Source: Lachnospiraceae bacterium
Lineage (GTDB): Bacteria; Bacillota; Clostridia; Lachnospirales; Lachnospiraceae
Reading direction: 5' to 3'
Length of the DNA: 64,000 nt
Assembly: GCA_024693135.1 (NCBI GenBank)
Contig: JAILLN010000029.1
Location: 56,291 to 120,290 of the forward strand
Shown here: positions 28,464 to 36,066 of the stretch, piece after piece
Layout of the letters: each line of letters opens with the position of its first letter
Position numbering within the stretch: position 1 is the stretch's first letter
Translations under genes and position numbers: made by a program
Notes under the pieces: model-generated
Told to the model about the DNA's origin: nothing
The model's database searches: none
The model's input: only the letters and a program-made list of their open reading frames with translations

Positions 28464-28598
28464 TATATATAATGGAGGTCAGATACCAGGTCTGTGGATG
28501 CCCTTGACAGGGGGGATGGCACAATGACAGAATATAGGTATGCGTAACGTTGTACCGGGGGCGGCGCCAGTCTGCCGCCACGGAGAAGGGAGAGATTG

Positions 28599-30356
28599 AT
28601 GAAAAAGAAAATCTTAAGCCTGCTGATGGCGGCAGTCATGTTGTTTGGTACAGGCTGCCAGGCGGTGATCGACCTGAACGAGGAGACCGGAGACCTGAAA
28701 GTAAACGGAATCCCTCTGGAGGAGCTGGTAAACGAGGGCATCCAGGAGCTTGCCGGGAACCAGGAAGAAAAGACCGGGGACATCCAGGAGCCTGCCGGGA
28801 ATCAGGAAGAAAAGACCGGGGACATTGTGATCGTCTACACCAACGATGTACACTGCTCGGTGGATGGCGATATCGGCTATGCCGGAGTGGCGGCATACCG
28901 CAATGAAATGGCCGCAAGCGGAAATGATGTGCTCCTTGTGGATTGCGGGGATTCGATCCAGGGAGGACCCATCGGAACCCTGACCGAAGGTGAGGCAGTC
29001 GTACGCATCATGAATGCGGCAGGCTATGACATCGGCGTGCCGGGAAACCATGACTTTGACTATGGGGCAGAGAGAATGATCGACCTTTTTCAGAAGGCCG
29101 ACTTTCCGTTTGTATGCTGCAATCTGATCGACCTGAGGACGGGGGAGAGGGTCTTTGATCCATACCGGATCCTGGAATGCGGGGGGAAGAAGATCGCTTT
29201 TGTCGGAGTCACGGCACCGCATACCATCACAGAGTCCGCTCCGGTCAATTTCCAGGATAAGGACGGGAAGCTCCTTTACGACATGATGCTGGATGAGACG
29301 CCGGACCGCTTCTACCGGGCCGTACAGGATGCCGTGGATGAAGCCAGGCAGGAGGGCGCCGAACTCTGCATACTTTTGTCCCATCTCGGGATCAATGCAA
29401 CGTATACCCGCTTCCTGTCGGTGGATGTGATCAGAAATACCTCCGGGATCGATGCGGTGCTGGATGCGCATTCCCACAGCGTTGTGGAGGATGAGCGGGT
29501 GAAGAATAAAGACGGGAAAGAAGTGCTTCTCACCCAGACCGGCTCTCATTTGGACCGTTTCGGCAAGCTTACCATCCATCCGGACGGAAGCATGGCTTCT
29601 TCCCTGGTCGAAGAGTCTGGGGAAAAGGATCCGGAGGTGGAAAAGACCATATCCGAGGAATATGCAGAATTTCAGACGATTTTAGACCAAAAGATCGGTA
29701 CCACGGATTACAACCTGATGGCGACCACCCTGGACAGGAAGGTGGACCTGGTAAGGAACAGTGAGACCAATCTGGGAGACCTCGCGGCGGATGCCTGCCG
29801 CTTTGCCTCAGGAGCGGAGATCGGGCTGATCAACGGCGGCGGGATCCGGGACAACATCCTGAAGGGGGAGATCACATATGGGGACCTGATGCAGGTCTAT
29901 CCCTTCGGCAATGAGATCATCATGAAGAAGCTTACGGGACAGCAGATCATGGATGCCCTGGAGTACAGCGTGAGCAGTGCGCCGGTAGAATACGGGGGCT
30001 TCCTGCAGGTGTCCGGGCTGACCTTTGATGTGGACCTGGACAAGGATCCGCAGGTGCAGCGGGATACGGAAGGGATGTTTACGGGCTTTGGCAGCGAGGA
30101 ACGCAGGGTCTCCAATATCAAGGTGAACGGAGAGGATCTGGATCCGGAGAAAACCTATCTTACGGCTTCCATCGAGTACCTCCTTGGGCAGTGCGGAAAC
30201 GGCTACTCCATGTTTACCGGGGAGAAGGAGGAGATGGAGGGATTTCTGGACGACCTGTCATCGCTCATCCGGTACCTGGAATCCATGGGCGGGAAGGTTT
30301 CGGAGGAGTATGCGGACGAAAACGGGCAGGGGAGGATCCACTTCCTGCAGGAGTGA
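28599..30356 (+). CDS. 5'-nucleotidase/UshA-like metallophosphoesterase lipoprotein
   Basis: Surface-anchored nucleotidase of 585 aa. The signal peptide ends in the lipobox GTGC (Cys at about residue 21). A linker carries a 14-residue tandem duplication (IQELAGNQEEKTGD/IQEPAGNQEEKTGD). The calcineurin-type metallophosphatase domain follows with metal ligands in VYTNDVHC, DCGDSIQGG, GNHDFDYG, LSHLG and DAHSHS, then the 5'-nucleotidase C-terminal domain (NLGDLAADACR, LINGGGIRDN, YPFGNEI). ATG at 28599 was preferred over the TTG just before it; GGGAGAG precedes it. It would hydrolyse extracellular nucleotides or related phosphate esters for salvage. Its mnmA neighbour starts 17 bases after the stop. 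Confidence 0.93.
   Translation: MKKKILSLLMAAVMLFGTGCQAVIDLNEETGDLKVNGIPLEELVNEGIQELAGNQEEKTGDIQEPAGNQEEKTGDIVIVYTNDVHCSVDGDIGYAGVAAYRNEMAASGNDVLLVDCGDSIQGGPIGTLTEGEAVVRIMNAAGYDIGVPGNHDFDYGAERMIDLFQKADFPFVCCNLIDLRTGERVFDPYRILECGGKKIAFVGVTAPHTITESAPVNFQDKDGKLLYDMMLDETPDRFYRAVQDAVDEARQEGAELCILLSHLGINATYTRFLSVDVIRNTSGIDAVLDAHSHSVVEDERVKNKDGKEVLLTQTGSHLDRFGKLTIHPDGSMASSLVEESGEKDPEVEKTISEEYAEFQTILDQKIGTTDYNLMATTLDRKVDLVRNSETNLGDLAADACRFASGAEIGLINGGGIRDNILKGEITYGDLMQVYPFGNEIIMKKLTGQQIMDALEYSVSSAPVEYGGFLQVSGLTFDVDLDKDPQVQRDTEGMFTGFGSEERRVSNIKVNGEDLDPEKTYLTASIEYLLGQCGNGYSMFTGEKEEMEGFLDDLSSLIRYLESMGGKVSEEYADENGQGRIHFLQE
28740..28823 (+). repeat. 42-bp tandem duplication in the nucleotidase linker
   Basis: Two 42-base units, 28740-28781 and 28782-28823, differ at two positions and lengthen the linker between the lipid anchor and the enzyme domain by 14 residues. 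It preserves frame. Confidence 0.9.
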
Positions 30357-30373
30357 TGGCAGGGATTGAGTTG

Positions 30374-31471
30374 ATGGATGTTGAAAAGACGGAAAAAAAG
30401 GCTCTGATCGCCATGAGCGGCGGCGTGGATTCCTCGGTGGCCGCTTATCTGATGCAGCAGGAGGACTTCCGGTGCGTGGGAGCCATGATGAAGCTGATCC
30501 CGGATGAGGTAACCGAAAAATGCATTCCGGAAAGCAGTGGCGGCAGGTCCTGCTGCAGCCTGGAGGATGCGGAGGATGCAAGGAGCGTCGCATTTAAGCT
30601 GGGCATTCCCTTTTATGTATTTAATTTCACGGAGGATTTTAGGAGGGATGTGATCGACCGCTTTGTGTCTTCCTATGAAGGGGGGCTTACGCCCAATCCC
30701 TGCCTGGAATGCAACCGTTTTCTGAAATTCGGCAGGCTTTATGGGAGGGCGGTGGAATTAGGCTGCGATACCCTGGTGACCGGACATTATGCCCGGATCG
30801 AAAAGCAGGGCGGGAGATACCTGCTGAAGAAGGGCGCCGATCCTAAAAAGGATCAGAGCTATGTGCTGTATTCCATGACGCAGGAGCAGCTGGAGCATAC
30901 CCGCTTTCCCCTGGGAGACCGGGATAAGGATCAGATCCGGGGGATTGCCCTGCGCCTGGGGCTTGCCAATGCAAAGAAGCCGGACAGCCAGGATATCTGT
31001 TTCGTGCCGGATGGGGATTATGTCCGGTTCCTGGAAGCCTATACGGGGAAGACCTATCCGGAGGGAGACTTCATCAGCACAGAGGGAGAGGTCCTGGGCA
31101 GGCACCGCGGGGCAGTGCATTATACCGTGGGACAGCGCAGGGGCTTAAGGGTCGGCTTCGGCCGGCCGATGTATGTCAGGGAGAAAAACATGGAGGACAA
31201 TACGGTGACGCTTTCTGAGGATGGGGAGCTCTATGGGAATGAGCTCCTGGCCGGAGACCTGAACTGGATCTCGGTGGAAGGACTATCCTCGCCCATGCGT
31301 GTTTCGGCAAAGATCCGGTACCGCCATAGGGAGGAGCCGGCCCTCATTTCCCCTGCCGGGGAGGGAAGGGTACGGGTCGTATTTGATGCGCCGCAAAGGG
31401 CAATCACTCCGGGCCAGGCCGTGGTTTTCTATGACGGGGATGTGGTGGTGGGAGGAGGAAGGATCCTGTGA
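30374..31471 (+). CDS. mnmA: tRNA 2-thiouridylase MnmA
   Basis: Inserts sulfur into U34 of tRNA-Lys, Glu and Gln. The 365-aa protein has the PP-loop (AMSGGVDSSVAAYLM) and the two catalytic cysteines in NPCLECNRF and DSQDICFVPDGDY, plus GHYARIE and the C-terminal beta-barrel (VHYTVGQRRGL). ATG at 30374 fits family length; the ribosome site is weak (AGGGA) and an upstream TTG at 30371 is possible. It follows the nucleotidase gene closely, and the rhomboid gene overlaps its stop by four bases (GTGA), so all three may be co-transcribed. The cysteine desulfurase partner is not in the window. Confidence 0.97.
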   Translation: MDVEKTEKKALIAMSGGVDSSVAAYLMQQEDFRCVGAMMKLIPDEVTEKCIPESSGGRSCCSLEDAEDARSVAFKLGIPFYVFNFTEDFRRDVIDRFVSSYEGGLTPNPCLECNRFLKFGRLYGRAVELGCDTLVTGHYARIEKQGGRYLLKKGADPKKDQSYVLYSMTQEQLEHTRFPLGDRDKDQIRGIALRLGLANAKKPDSQDICFVPDGDYVRFLEAYTGKTYPEGDFISTEGEVLGRHRGAVHYTVGQRRGLRVGFGRPMYVREKNMEDNTVTLSEDGELYGNELLAGDLNWISVEGLSSPMRVSAKIRYRHREEPALISPAGEGRVRVVFDAPQRAITPGQAVVFYDGDVVVGGGRIL

Positions 31472-32037
31472 GAAAGCTGAAGATAACCTTTAATTCGCCT
31501 ATGGTGCTGCTTTTTGTGATGGGCTGCTTTCTGGCCATGATCTTAAATTACGTGACGTTTGGGAAGAGCAACCAGGCTTTTTTCATGACCTATCATTCCC
31601 CCTTGAAGAACCCCATGACCTGGGTAAGGCTTTTTACCCACGTGCTGGGGCATTCCGGGTGGGTTCATTTTATCGGGAACATGTCCTATATCCTGCTTCT
31701 TGGGCCTATGCTGGAGGAGAAGTACGGCTCCTTTAAGATCCTGGAGGTCATCCTGGCCACGGCCTTTGTCACCGGACTGGTCCATTATCTCTTTTTCCGG
31801 AATGAGGGCCTGTGCGGAGCCAGCGGGGTGGTCTTTGCCTTTATCCTATTGACTTCCTTCACCAGCTTCCGGGATGGGGAGCTTCCCGTCACCGTGATCC
31901 TGGTGGCCCTGATCTATATCGGGCAGCAGGTCTACGAGGGATTATTTCTCCGGGATGATGTGTCCAACCTGTCCCATATCATCGGCGGGCTCGTGGGAGC
32001 CGTCATCGGTTATCACATGAACCGGACCCGGGATTAG
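31468..32037 (+). CDS. Rhomboid-family intramembrane serine protease
   Basis: Six-helix membrane protein of 189 aa. The catalytic dyad is visible: Ser119 in CGASG and His170 in SNLSHIIGG, with the oxyanion Asn71 in HFIGNM. The WVHF part of helix 2 is also typical. It begins with GTG overlapping the mnmA stop (GTGA), so expression is translationally coupled. Substrates of bacterial rhomboids are rarely predictable; candidates would be single-pass membrane proteins. The convergent LysR-type gene ends only a few bases away. Confidence 0.9.
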   Translation: MRKLKITFNSPMVLLFVMGCFLAMILNYVTFGKSNQAFFMTYHSPLKNPMTWVRLFTHVLGHSGWVHFIGNMSYILLLGPMLEEKYGSFKILEVILATAFVTGLVHYLFFRNEGLCGASGVVFAFILLTSFTSFRDGELPVTVILVALIYIGQQVYEGLFLRDDVSNLSHIIGGLVGAVIGYHMNRTRD

Positions 32038-32043
32038 TCTGAT

Positions 32044-32958
32044 TCAAAGCAGGACATTTTTCTCGTATCCGGAGAGGATCTCTAGGTATTTTGAGGCGAT
32101 CTGGCTTAAGGGAATGCCCTTCCGCTTGATATAGCCTATGGTCATCTTTTCGTCGGACTTCAGGGGAACGGCGCAGTAATCATTGCCGTTCAGCTCTTCG
32201 CTTATGATGCCGGAGCAGAGGGTATAGCCTAAGAGGCCCCGCATCAGGTTGAGCATCGTGGCCCGGTCGTTGGCTTTGATGATCCGCTTGTATTCGTAAG
32301 TGGACAGCACTTCTTCGGCGAAATAAAAGGAATTATTCTGTCCCTGGGAGAAGGAGAGGCAGGGGTAGCCGGAAAGCTCCTCAAAGCCGATCTCCTTTTT
32401 TTTGGCCAGGGGATTGCCCTTCCACAGATATACATAGATCCTGCAGTCAAAGAGGGGATGGAAGGAAAGGCTGTTTTCTGCAAAGATCTTTTCCAGCACC
32501 CTCCGGTTAAAGTCATTCACATACAAAATCCCCATTTCACTGGTGAAATCCCGCACGTCGGTGATCACCTCGTAGGTCTTGGTCTCCTTCACCGCCAGGT
32601 CGTATTCGTCCATGCCATAGAACTGCACCAGCTTCACGAAGGCCTCCACGGCAAAGGAATAATGCTGGGTGGAGACGGCGAAACGGTCCCGCACGGCTTC
32701 GTGGGAGATGTAGCGGGATTCGATGAGGGAGTACTGCTCCATCACCTGCCTGGCATAGCCGATGAATTCCACGCCCTCCGGGGTGACGGAGATCCCGCGG
32801 TTCGTCCGGCGGAAGATCTTGATCCCGGCTTCCTCCTCCAGCTCCCGGATGGAAGCGGACAGGGAGGGCTGGGAGATGAAGAGCTTCGCGGCGGCCGCGT
32901 TCATGGATTTTTCATCGGAAAGTGCAACTGCATATTTCAGCTGGTTTAAGGATATCAT
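32044..32958 (-). CDS. LysR-family transcriptional regulator
   Basis: 304-aa regulator with the N-terminal winged helix-turn-helix (LNQLKYAVALSDEKSMNAAA, then LFISQPSLSASIRELEEEAG, RTNRGISVTPEG) and a LysR substrate-binding domain from about residue 90. It is monocistronic, runs against the mnmA-rhomboid unit, and its own upstream region carries a short tandem repeat rather than a divergent target gene. Its regulon is therefore not evident. Start: ATG at 32958 after GAGGCAGG. Confidence 0.93.
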   Translation of the reverse strand: MISLNQLKYAVALSDEKSMNAAAAKLFISQPSLSASIRELEEEAGIKIFRRTNRGISVTPEGVEFIGYARQVMEQYSLIESRYISHEAVRDRFAVSTQHYSFAVEAFVKLVQFYGMDEYDLAVKETKTYEVITDVRDFTSEMGILYVNDFNRRVLEKIFAENSLSFHPLFDCRIYVYLWKGNPLAKKKEIGFEELSGYPCLSFSQGQNNSFYFAEEVLSTYEYKRIIKANDRATMLNLMRGLLGYTLCSGIISEELNGNDYCAVPLKSDEKMTIGYIKRKGIPLSQIASKYLEILSGYEKNVLL

Positions 32959-32977
32959 AAGCCTGCCTCGTCAATGT

Positions 32978-33070
32978 GGTGGTATGCGCTGTCTTTGATC
33001 ATGCGGTGATATGTGCCGTCTTTGTGAATGCGGTGGATGTACGCGCCGTCCGTGGCAGTGCGGTGGATAT
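32978..33070. repeat. Degenerate 27-30 bp tandem repeat upstream of the LysR gene
   Basis: Units at 32978-33004, 33005-33031 and 33032-33061, then a partial unit, each beginning GGTGRTATG or GGTGGATG and ending in a TGC. They lie between the LysR start and the 3' end of the 33093 gene and could hold operator sites or be neutral expansion. Confidence 0.6.
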
Positions 33071-33092
33071 TAAAAGATCCGGGCCGGTTTTC

Positions 33093-33641
33093 TTAAAGAA
33101 GGTCAAAGAGGCTCATTTGGGTGGCCTCGCCCAGCGGGGATTCCCCGGCCTTCCCGGCATCGGAATCTGTTTCCCCTGCATCGGAACCGGCATCCCCTGC
33201 GCTGGAACCGGTTTCCCCCGCGTCGGAGCCGGCATCCCCTGCGCTGGAACCGGTTTCCCCCGCGTCGGAGTCAGCTTCCCCCGCGTCGGAGCCGGCATCC
33301 CCCGCATCCGGATCAGAAGCACCCATATCAGCTTCTGCTACATTCGAGCCGGCTTTGGAAGTATCGATGTCGGATCCGGCCAGGGCATCCGGCTCGTCCT
33401 CCAGCGTACCGGCATCTTCTGGCTGAGTCTCGGGCTTCAGGTCTTTCGGGATCCGGGTGGAGATTCCCCAGCTCGCGTCATAACCGATGCGTGTAAGGAT
33501 GGCGTAAGCCTTCCCTTTCATCTCGTCGATCTCTTTTTTTGTGGAATCCTGGCTTAAGTAGACCATGACGGCACTGTCTGCCTCCGCCGCCTCAAGCCCT
33601 GCCTTCCTCAGCTCTGCAACGGCCTTTCCCTTGTCTGTCAT
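33093..33641 (-). CDS. Unrecognised protein with Asp/Ala/Gly repeats and sliding-clamp-binding-like C-terminus (182 aa)
   Basis: Family unknown. ATG at 33641 was chosen for the perfect GGGAGG 6 bases upstream; a longer frame to 33737 has no ribosome site. Residues 1-75 form a compact alpha/beta domain (KAVAELRKAGLEAAEADSAV, MVYLSQDS, AYAILTRIGYDASWGI). About 85 residues of low-complexity acidic repeats follow (DAGETGSSAG, encoded by 42-bp tandem repeats around 33193-33276). The last ten residues are ATQMSLFDLL, close to the bacterial beta-clamp-binding consensus QL(S/D)LF. The layout of a globular domain, disordered tether and terminal clamp motif suggests a replication- or repair-associated protein. 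That role is inference. Confidence 0.7.
   Translation of the reverse strand: MTDKGKAVAELRKAGLEAAEADSAVMVYLSQDSTKKEIDEMKGKAYAILTRIGYDASWGISTRIPKDLKPETQPEDAGTLEDEPDALAGSDIDTSKAGSNVAEADMGASDPDAGDAGSDAGEADSDAGETGSSAGDAGSDAGETGSSAGDAGSDAGETDSDAGKAGESPLGEATQMSLFDLL
33193..33276 (-). repeat. 42-bp tandem repeats within the clamp-motif protein gene
   Basis: Two 42-base units (33193-33234 and 33235-33276) with 21-base sub-repeats extending on both sides (about 33160-33310). They encode the Asp/Ala/Gly/Ser/Glu tether and keep the frame, so length can vary between strains. Confidence 0.85.
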
Positions 33642-33771
33642 GCTCTGCCTCCCTTTATCATATGTGATGATTGTCTGTTTACGTATGCTGTGATTGAGCC
33701 TACCTGTCAAGTATACACCCCACACCGGCCAAGTCAATGAGCGATAAGCCCCGGCTTTACGGAGAGCCTCG

Positions 33772-33800
33772 TTGACAAGAACCGGGATTTCCTACAATAT
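33772..33800 (+). promoter_or_regulatory. Promoter of the GH43 gene with shared spacer motif
   Basis: TTGACA (33772-33777) is a perfect -35; CAATAT (33795-33800) lies 17 bases on, with TACAAT at 33793 as an alternative. The spacer contains ACCGGGATTTCCT, almost repeated in the promoter at 35273-35304. Confidence 0.6.
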
Positions 33801-33851
33801 GGAAGAAGGCATTGAAAACAGGCGCCTGCGCCAACCGAAAGGAGTTCATAG

Positions 33852-35201
33852 ATGAAGCATATAGGAAAGCTGATCCTGATCGCCGTATCGTTGACATGCT
33901 GCCAGGGGTGTGGAATGATCCCTGAAAAAGCGCCGGAAGAGGAGGAGAGATTCCATGCGCTGAGCGTGATCACCGAGGACAGGGACATGACGGTCGCCAA
34001 AGGACAGGATGTAGAGTTTAAGGGAACGGCAAAGGTGGTCTTCAGCGACGGCAGCACAAAAGACGGCGTAGAAATAAAGTGGTTTGATGAGGCCGGAAAC
34101 CGGATCAGGTCTACCGGGGAGCTCCTGCCGGGCACCCATAAGCTTAATGGGCAGGTGTCCTTCTTTGACAATCCGGTCATCGCGCAGAGAGCCGATCCGT
34201 ATGTGGTCTTTAATGAGGATGACGGCTATTACTATTTCACCTCCTCCTGGCCGGCATACGGTGATGCGGAGCATGGCTACGACAGGATCGCCTTGCGGAA
34301 AAGCCGTACGCTTAAAGGACTTTCTGAGGCAGAGGATCATGTGATCTGGCATGCCCACGATTCCGGGGCGCAGAGCCGTCATATCTGGGCTCCCGAAATG
34401 CATAAGATCGGGGACAGATGGGTCATTTACTATGCGGCAAATTCGGACGACGGCATATGGTCGATCCGTCCCTGGGTACTTCAATGTACGGATGAAAAGA
34501 ACCTTACCGATCCCGCTTCCTGGGAGGAGAAGGGCAGGTTCGTGAATAAGGATGGCGGCTATGACGGAGCCTTTGATGCATTTTCCCTCGACATGACTAC
34601 CTTTGCGCATAAGGGAGAGCAGTATGTCATATGGGCCTATAAGCCGGACGTTTCCAAGCTTCTTATGGCCAAAGCCGATCCGGAAAGGCCATGGAGGCTC
34701 ATTTCGGATCCGGTGGTCCTGTCTTCGCCGGAATATCCCTGGGAGAGGGTGCATGAAAAGGTGAATGAGGGGCCGGCTGTGCTGAAGCACGGGGGAAGGA
34801 TCTATGTGGCTTATTCCGCATCAGCCACCGGGCCGGAGTACTGCGTGGGGCTTTTGAGCGCAGATGAAGGCGCGGAGCTTATGGATGAATCCAGCTGGAG
34901 CAAGTCCCCGACGCCGGTTCTTCAGTCCTCGGACTTTACGGATCAGTACGGCCCCGGGCACAACAGCTTCACGACGGATCGGGACGGGGATACGGTCATC
35001 GTTTATCATTCCAGGGATCAGAAATGCTATGATGACCAGTGTGAATGGGCCGATGCGGATCCTCTGTATGATCCCTGCCGCAATGCGAATTTTGCCTATG
35101 TGCGCTATGCAAAGGACGGGACGCCCATCTTAAACAGCACAGAAGAGAAGGAAACTGCGGGGCTTCACATCCGTCTGAAGGTCACCGTCCTCCCAGATTG
35201 A
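33852..35201 (+). CDS. GH43-like five-bladed beta-propeller glycosidase, lipoprotein
   Basis: Secreted lipoprotein of 449 aa, predicted to remove arabinose or xylose units from plant glycans. The signal peptide has a lipobox-like CQGC with Cys20. A short Ig-like domain (about 36-100) precedes the catalytic propeller. Expected acidic residues are Asp115 (RADPYVVF, base), Asp247 (FSLDMTTF, modulator) and Glu306 (VNEGPAVLKHGGRIYVAYS, acid). HIWAPEMHKIGDRWVIYYAA and YGPGHNSF are typical GH43 motifs. ATG at 33852 follows AAAGGAG. It is a single-gene unit. GH43 subfamily and substrate cannot be fixed from sequence; together with the GH120 locus it points to hemicellulose use. Confidence 0.88.
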   Translation: MKHIGKLILIAVSLTCCQGCGMIPEKAPEEEERFHALSVITEDRDMTVAKGQDVEFKGTAKVVFSDGSTKDGVEIKWFDEAGNRIRSTGELLPGTHKLNGQVSFFDNPVIAQRADPYVVFNEDDGYYYFTSSWPAYGDAEHGYDRIALRKSRTLKGLSEAEDHVIWHAHDSGAQSRHIWAPEMHKIGDRWVIYYAANSDDGIWSIRPWVLQCTDEKNLTDPASWEEKGRFVNKDGGYDGAFDAFSLDMTTFAHKGEQYVIWAYKPDVSKLLMAKADPERPWRLISDPVVLSSPEYPWERVHEKVNEGPAVLKHGGRIYVAYSASATGPEYCVGLLSADEGAELMDESSWSKSPTPVLQSSDFTDQYGPGHNSFTTDRDGDTVIVYHSRDQKCYDDQCEWADADPLYDPCRNANFAYVRYAKDGTPILNSTEEKETAGLHIRLKVTVLPD

Positions 35202-35213
35202 TGGCTTGGCAAA

Positions 35214-35249
35214 GCGGCGACCCTTGACGTAAACTTACACTTCGCTGAT
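35214..35249 (+). repeat. Dispersed intergenic repeat, copy 3 (right module)
   Basis: GCGGCGACCC (35214-35223), ten bases, CTTACACTTC (35234-35243), then GATAAA. Order and spacing match 12052-12081. The left module (GATATCATTTTT) is absent. It begins 12 bases after the GH43 stop codon. Confidence 0.6.
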
Positions 35250-35272
35250 AAAGCAACCCTTCCCTGATTTTT

Positions 35273-35304
35273 TTGACATTACCGGAAATTTCCTGCATTA
35301 TAAT
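35273..35304 (+). promoter_or_regulatory. Promoter of the UPF0173 gene with palindromic operator
   Basis: TTGACA at 35273-35278; -10 is CATTAT (35296-35301, spacer 17) or TATAAT (35299-35304, spacer 20). The spacer holds the perfect palindrome GGAAATTTCC (35284-35293), well placed for a repressor. The surrounding ACCGGAAATTTCCT matches the GH43 promoter spacer. Confidence 0.6.
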
Positions 35305-35358
35305 TTAGAAGGTGCCTCATGAGGCTTTGGGCTTATGGGGAAGACGAGGGGGAGAGCG

Positions 35359-36006
35359 ATGACAGAGAACATAGAGGTATTCACACAAAACAGCATACGG
35401 ATCAGGACCAGGGGGCTGGTGGTATATTGCGACCCCTTCCAGATGAAGGAGGAGCCGAAGGATGCAGATCTTATCCTGGTGACCCACGACCATTATGACC
35501 ACTTCTCGCCGGAGGACCTGAAGAAGGCCGCCTGCGGCAAGACGATCCTGGTGGTGCCGGAAAAGATGAAGGGCAAAGCGGAGAAGGAGGCTGGCTTCAT
35601 CCGGGAGATTCAGACCGTAAAGCCGGGAGAGAGCCGCTCGGTGCTGGGGCTTGAGTTTGATACGGTTCCCGCCTACAATATCATCAAGCCCTTCCACCCG
35701 AAGAGCGCAGGCTGGGTCGGATATGTCCTCCATACAGAGGAGGGGAGGATCTATATCGCAGGGGATACGGATGCCACGAAGGAAGCTGGCGGCGTGAAAT
35801 GCGACATCGCCCTCATTCCCATCGGGGGCACCTATACCATGGATGCGAGGAAAGCAGCGGATCTGATCAATAAGATAAAGCCGGCTACAGTCATACCGGT
35901 GCACTATGGCAGCATCGTCGGCAGCACCAGGGATGCAGAGGTCTTTAGCAGCCTGGTCAAGGAACCGGTCCAGGTGGAGATCCGGATCGGACAGCAGCGG
36001 GGATGA
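35359..36006 (+). CDS. Metallo-beta-lactamase-fold hydrolase, UPF0173 type
   Basis: Cytoplasmic metal-dependent hydrolase of 215 aa. The metal-binding motif is His43-x-His45-x-Asp47-His48 in LVTHDHYDHF; further ligands are in IYIAGDTD and VIPVHYGS. The compact single-domain length and VVYCDPFQMKEEPKDADLIL fit the UPF0173/YtkL group, whose physiological substrate is unknown. ATG at 35359 is preferred over 35335 because AGGGGGAGA lies just upstream. The next gene also encodes an MBL-fold enzyme, 60 bases downstream, but the two are only distantly similar. Confidence 0.9.
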   Translation: MTENIEVFTQNSIRIRTRGLVVYCDPFQMKEEPKDADLILVTHDHYDHFSPEDLKKAACGKTILVVPEKMKGKAEKEAGFIREIQTVKPGESRSVLGLEFDTVPAYNIIKPFHPKSAGWVGYVLHTEEGRIYIAGDTDATKEAGGVKCDIALIPIGGTYTMDARKAADLINKIKPATVIPVHYGSIVGSTRDAEVFSSLVKEPVQVEIRIGQQRG

Positions 36007-36066
36007 TCGGGGAATGAAGACAGGATTCAATGGAAACTAGGCATAGATTACAGACAGGAGGAACGT

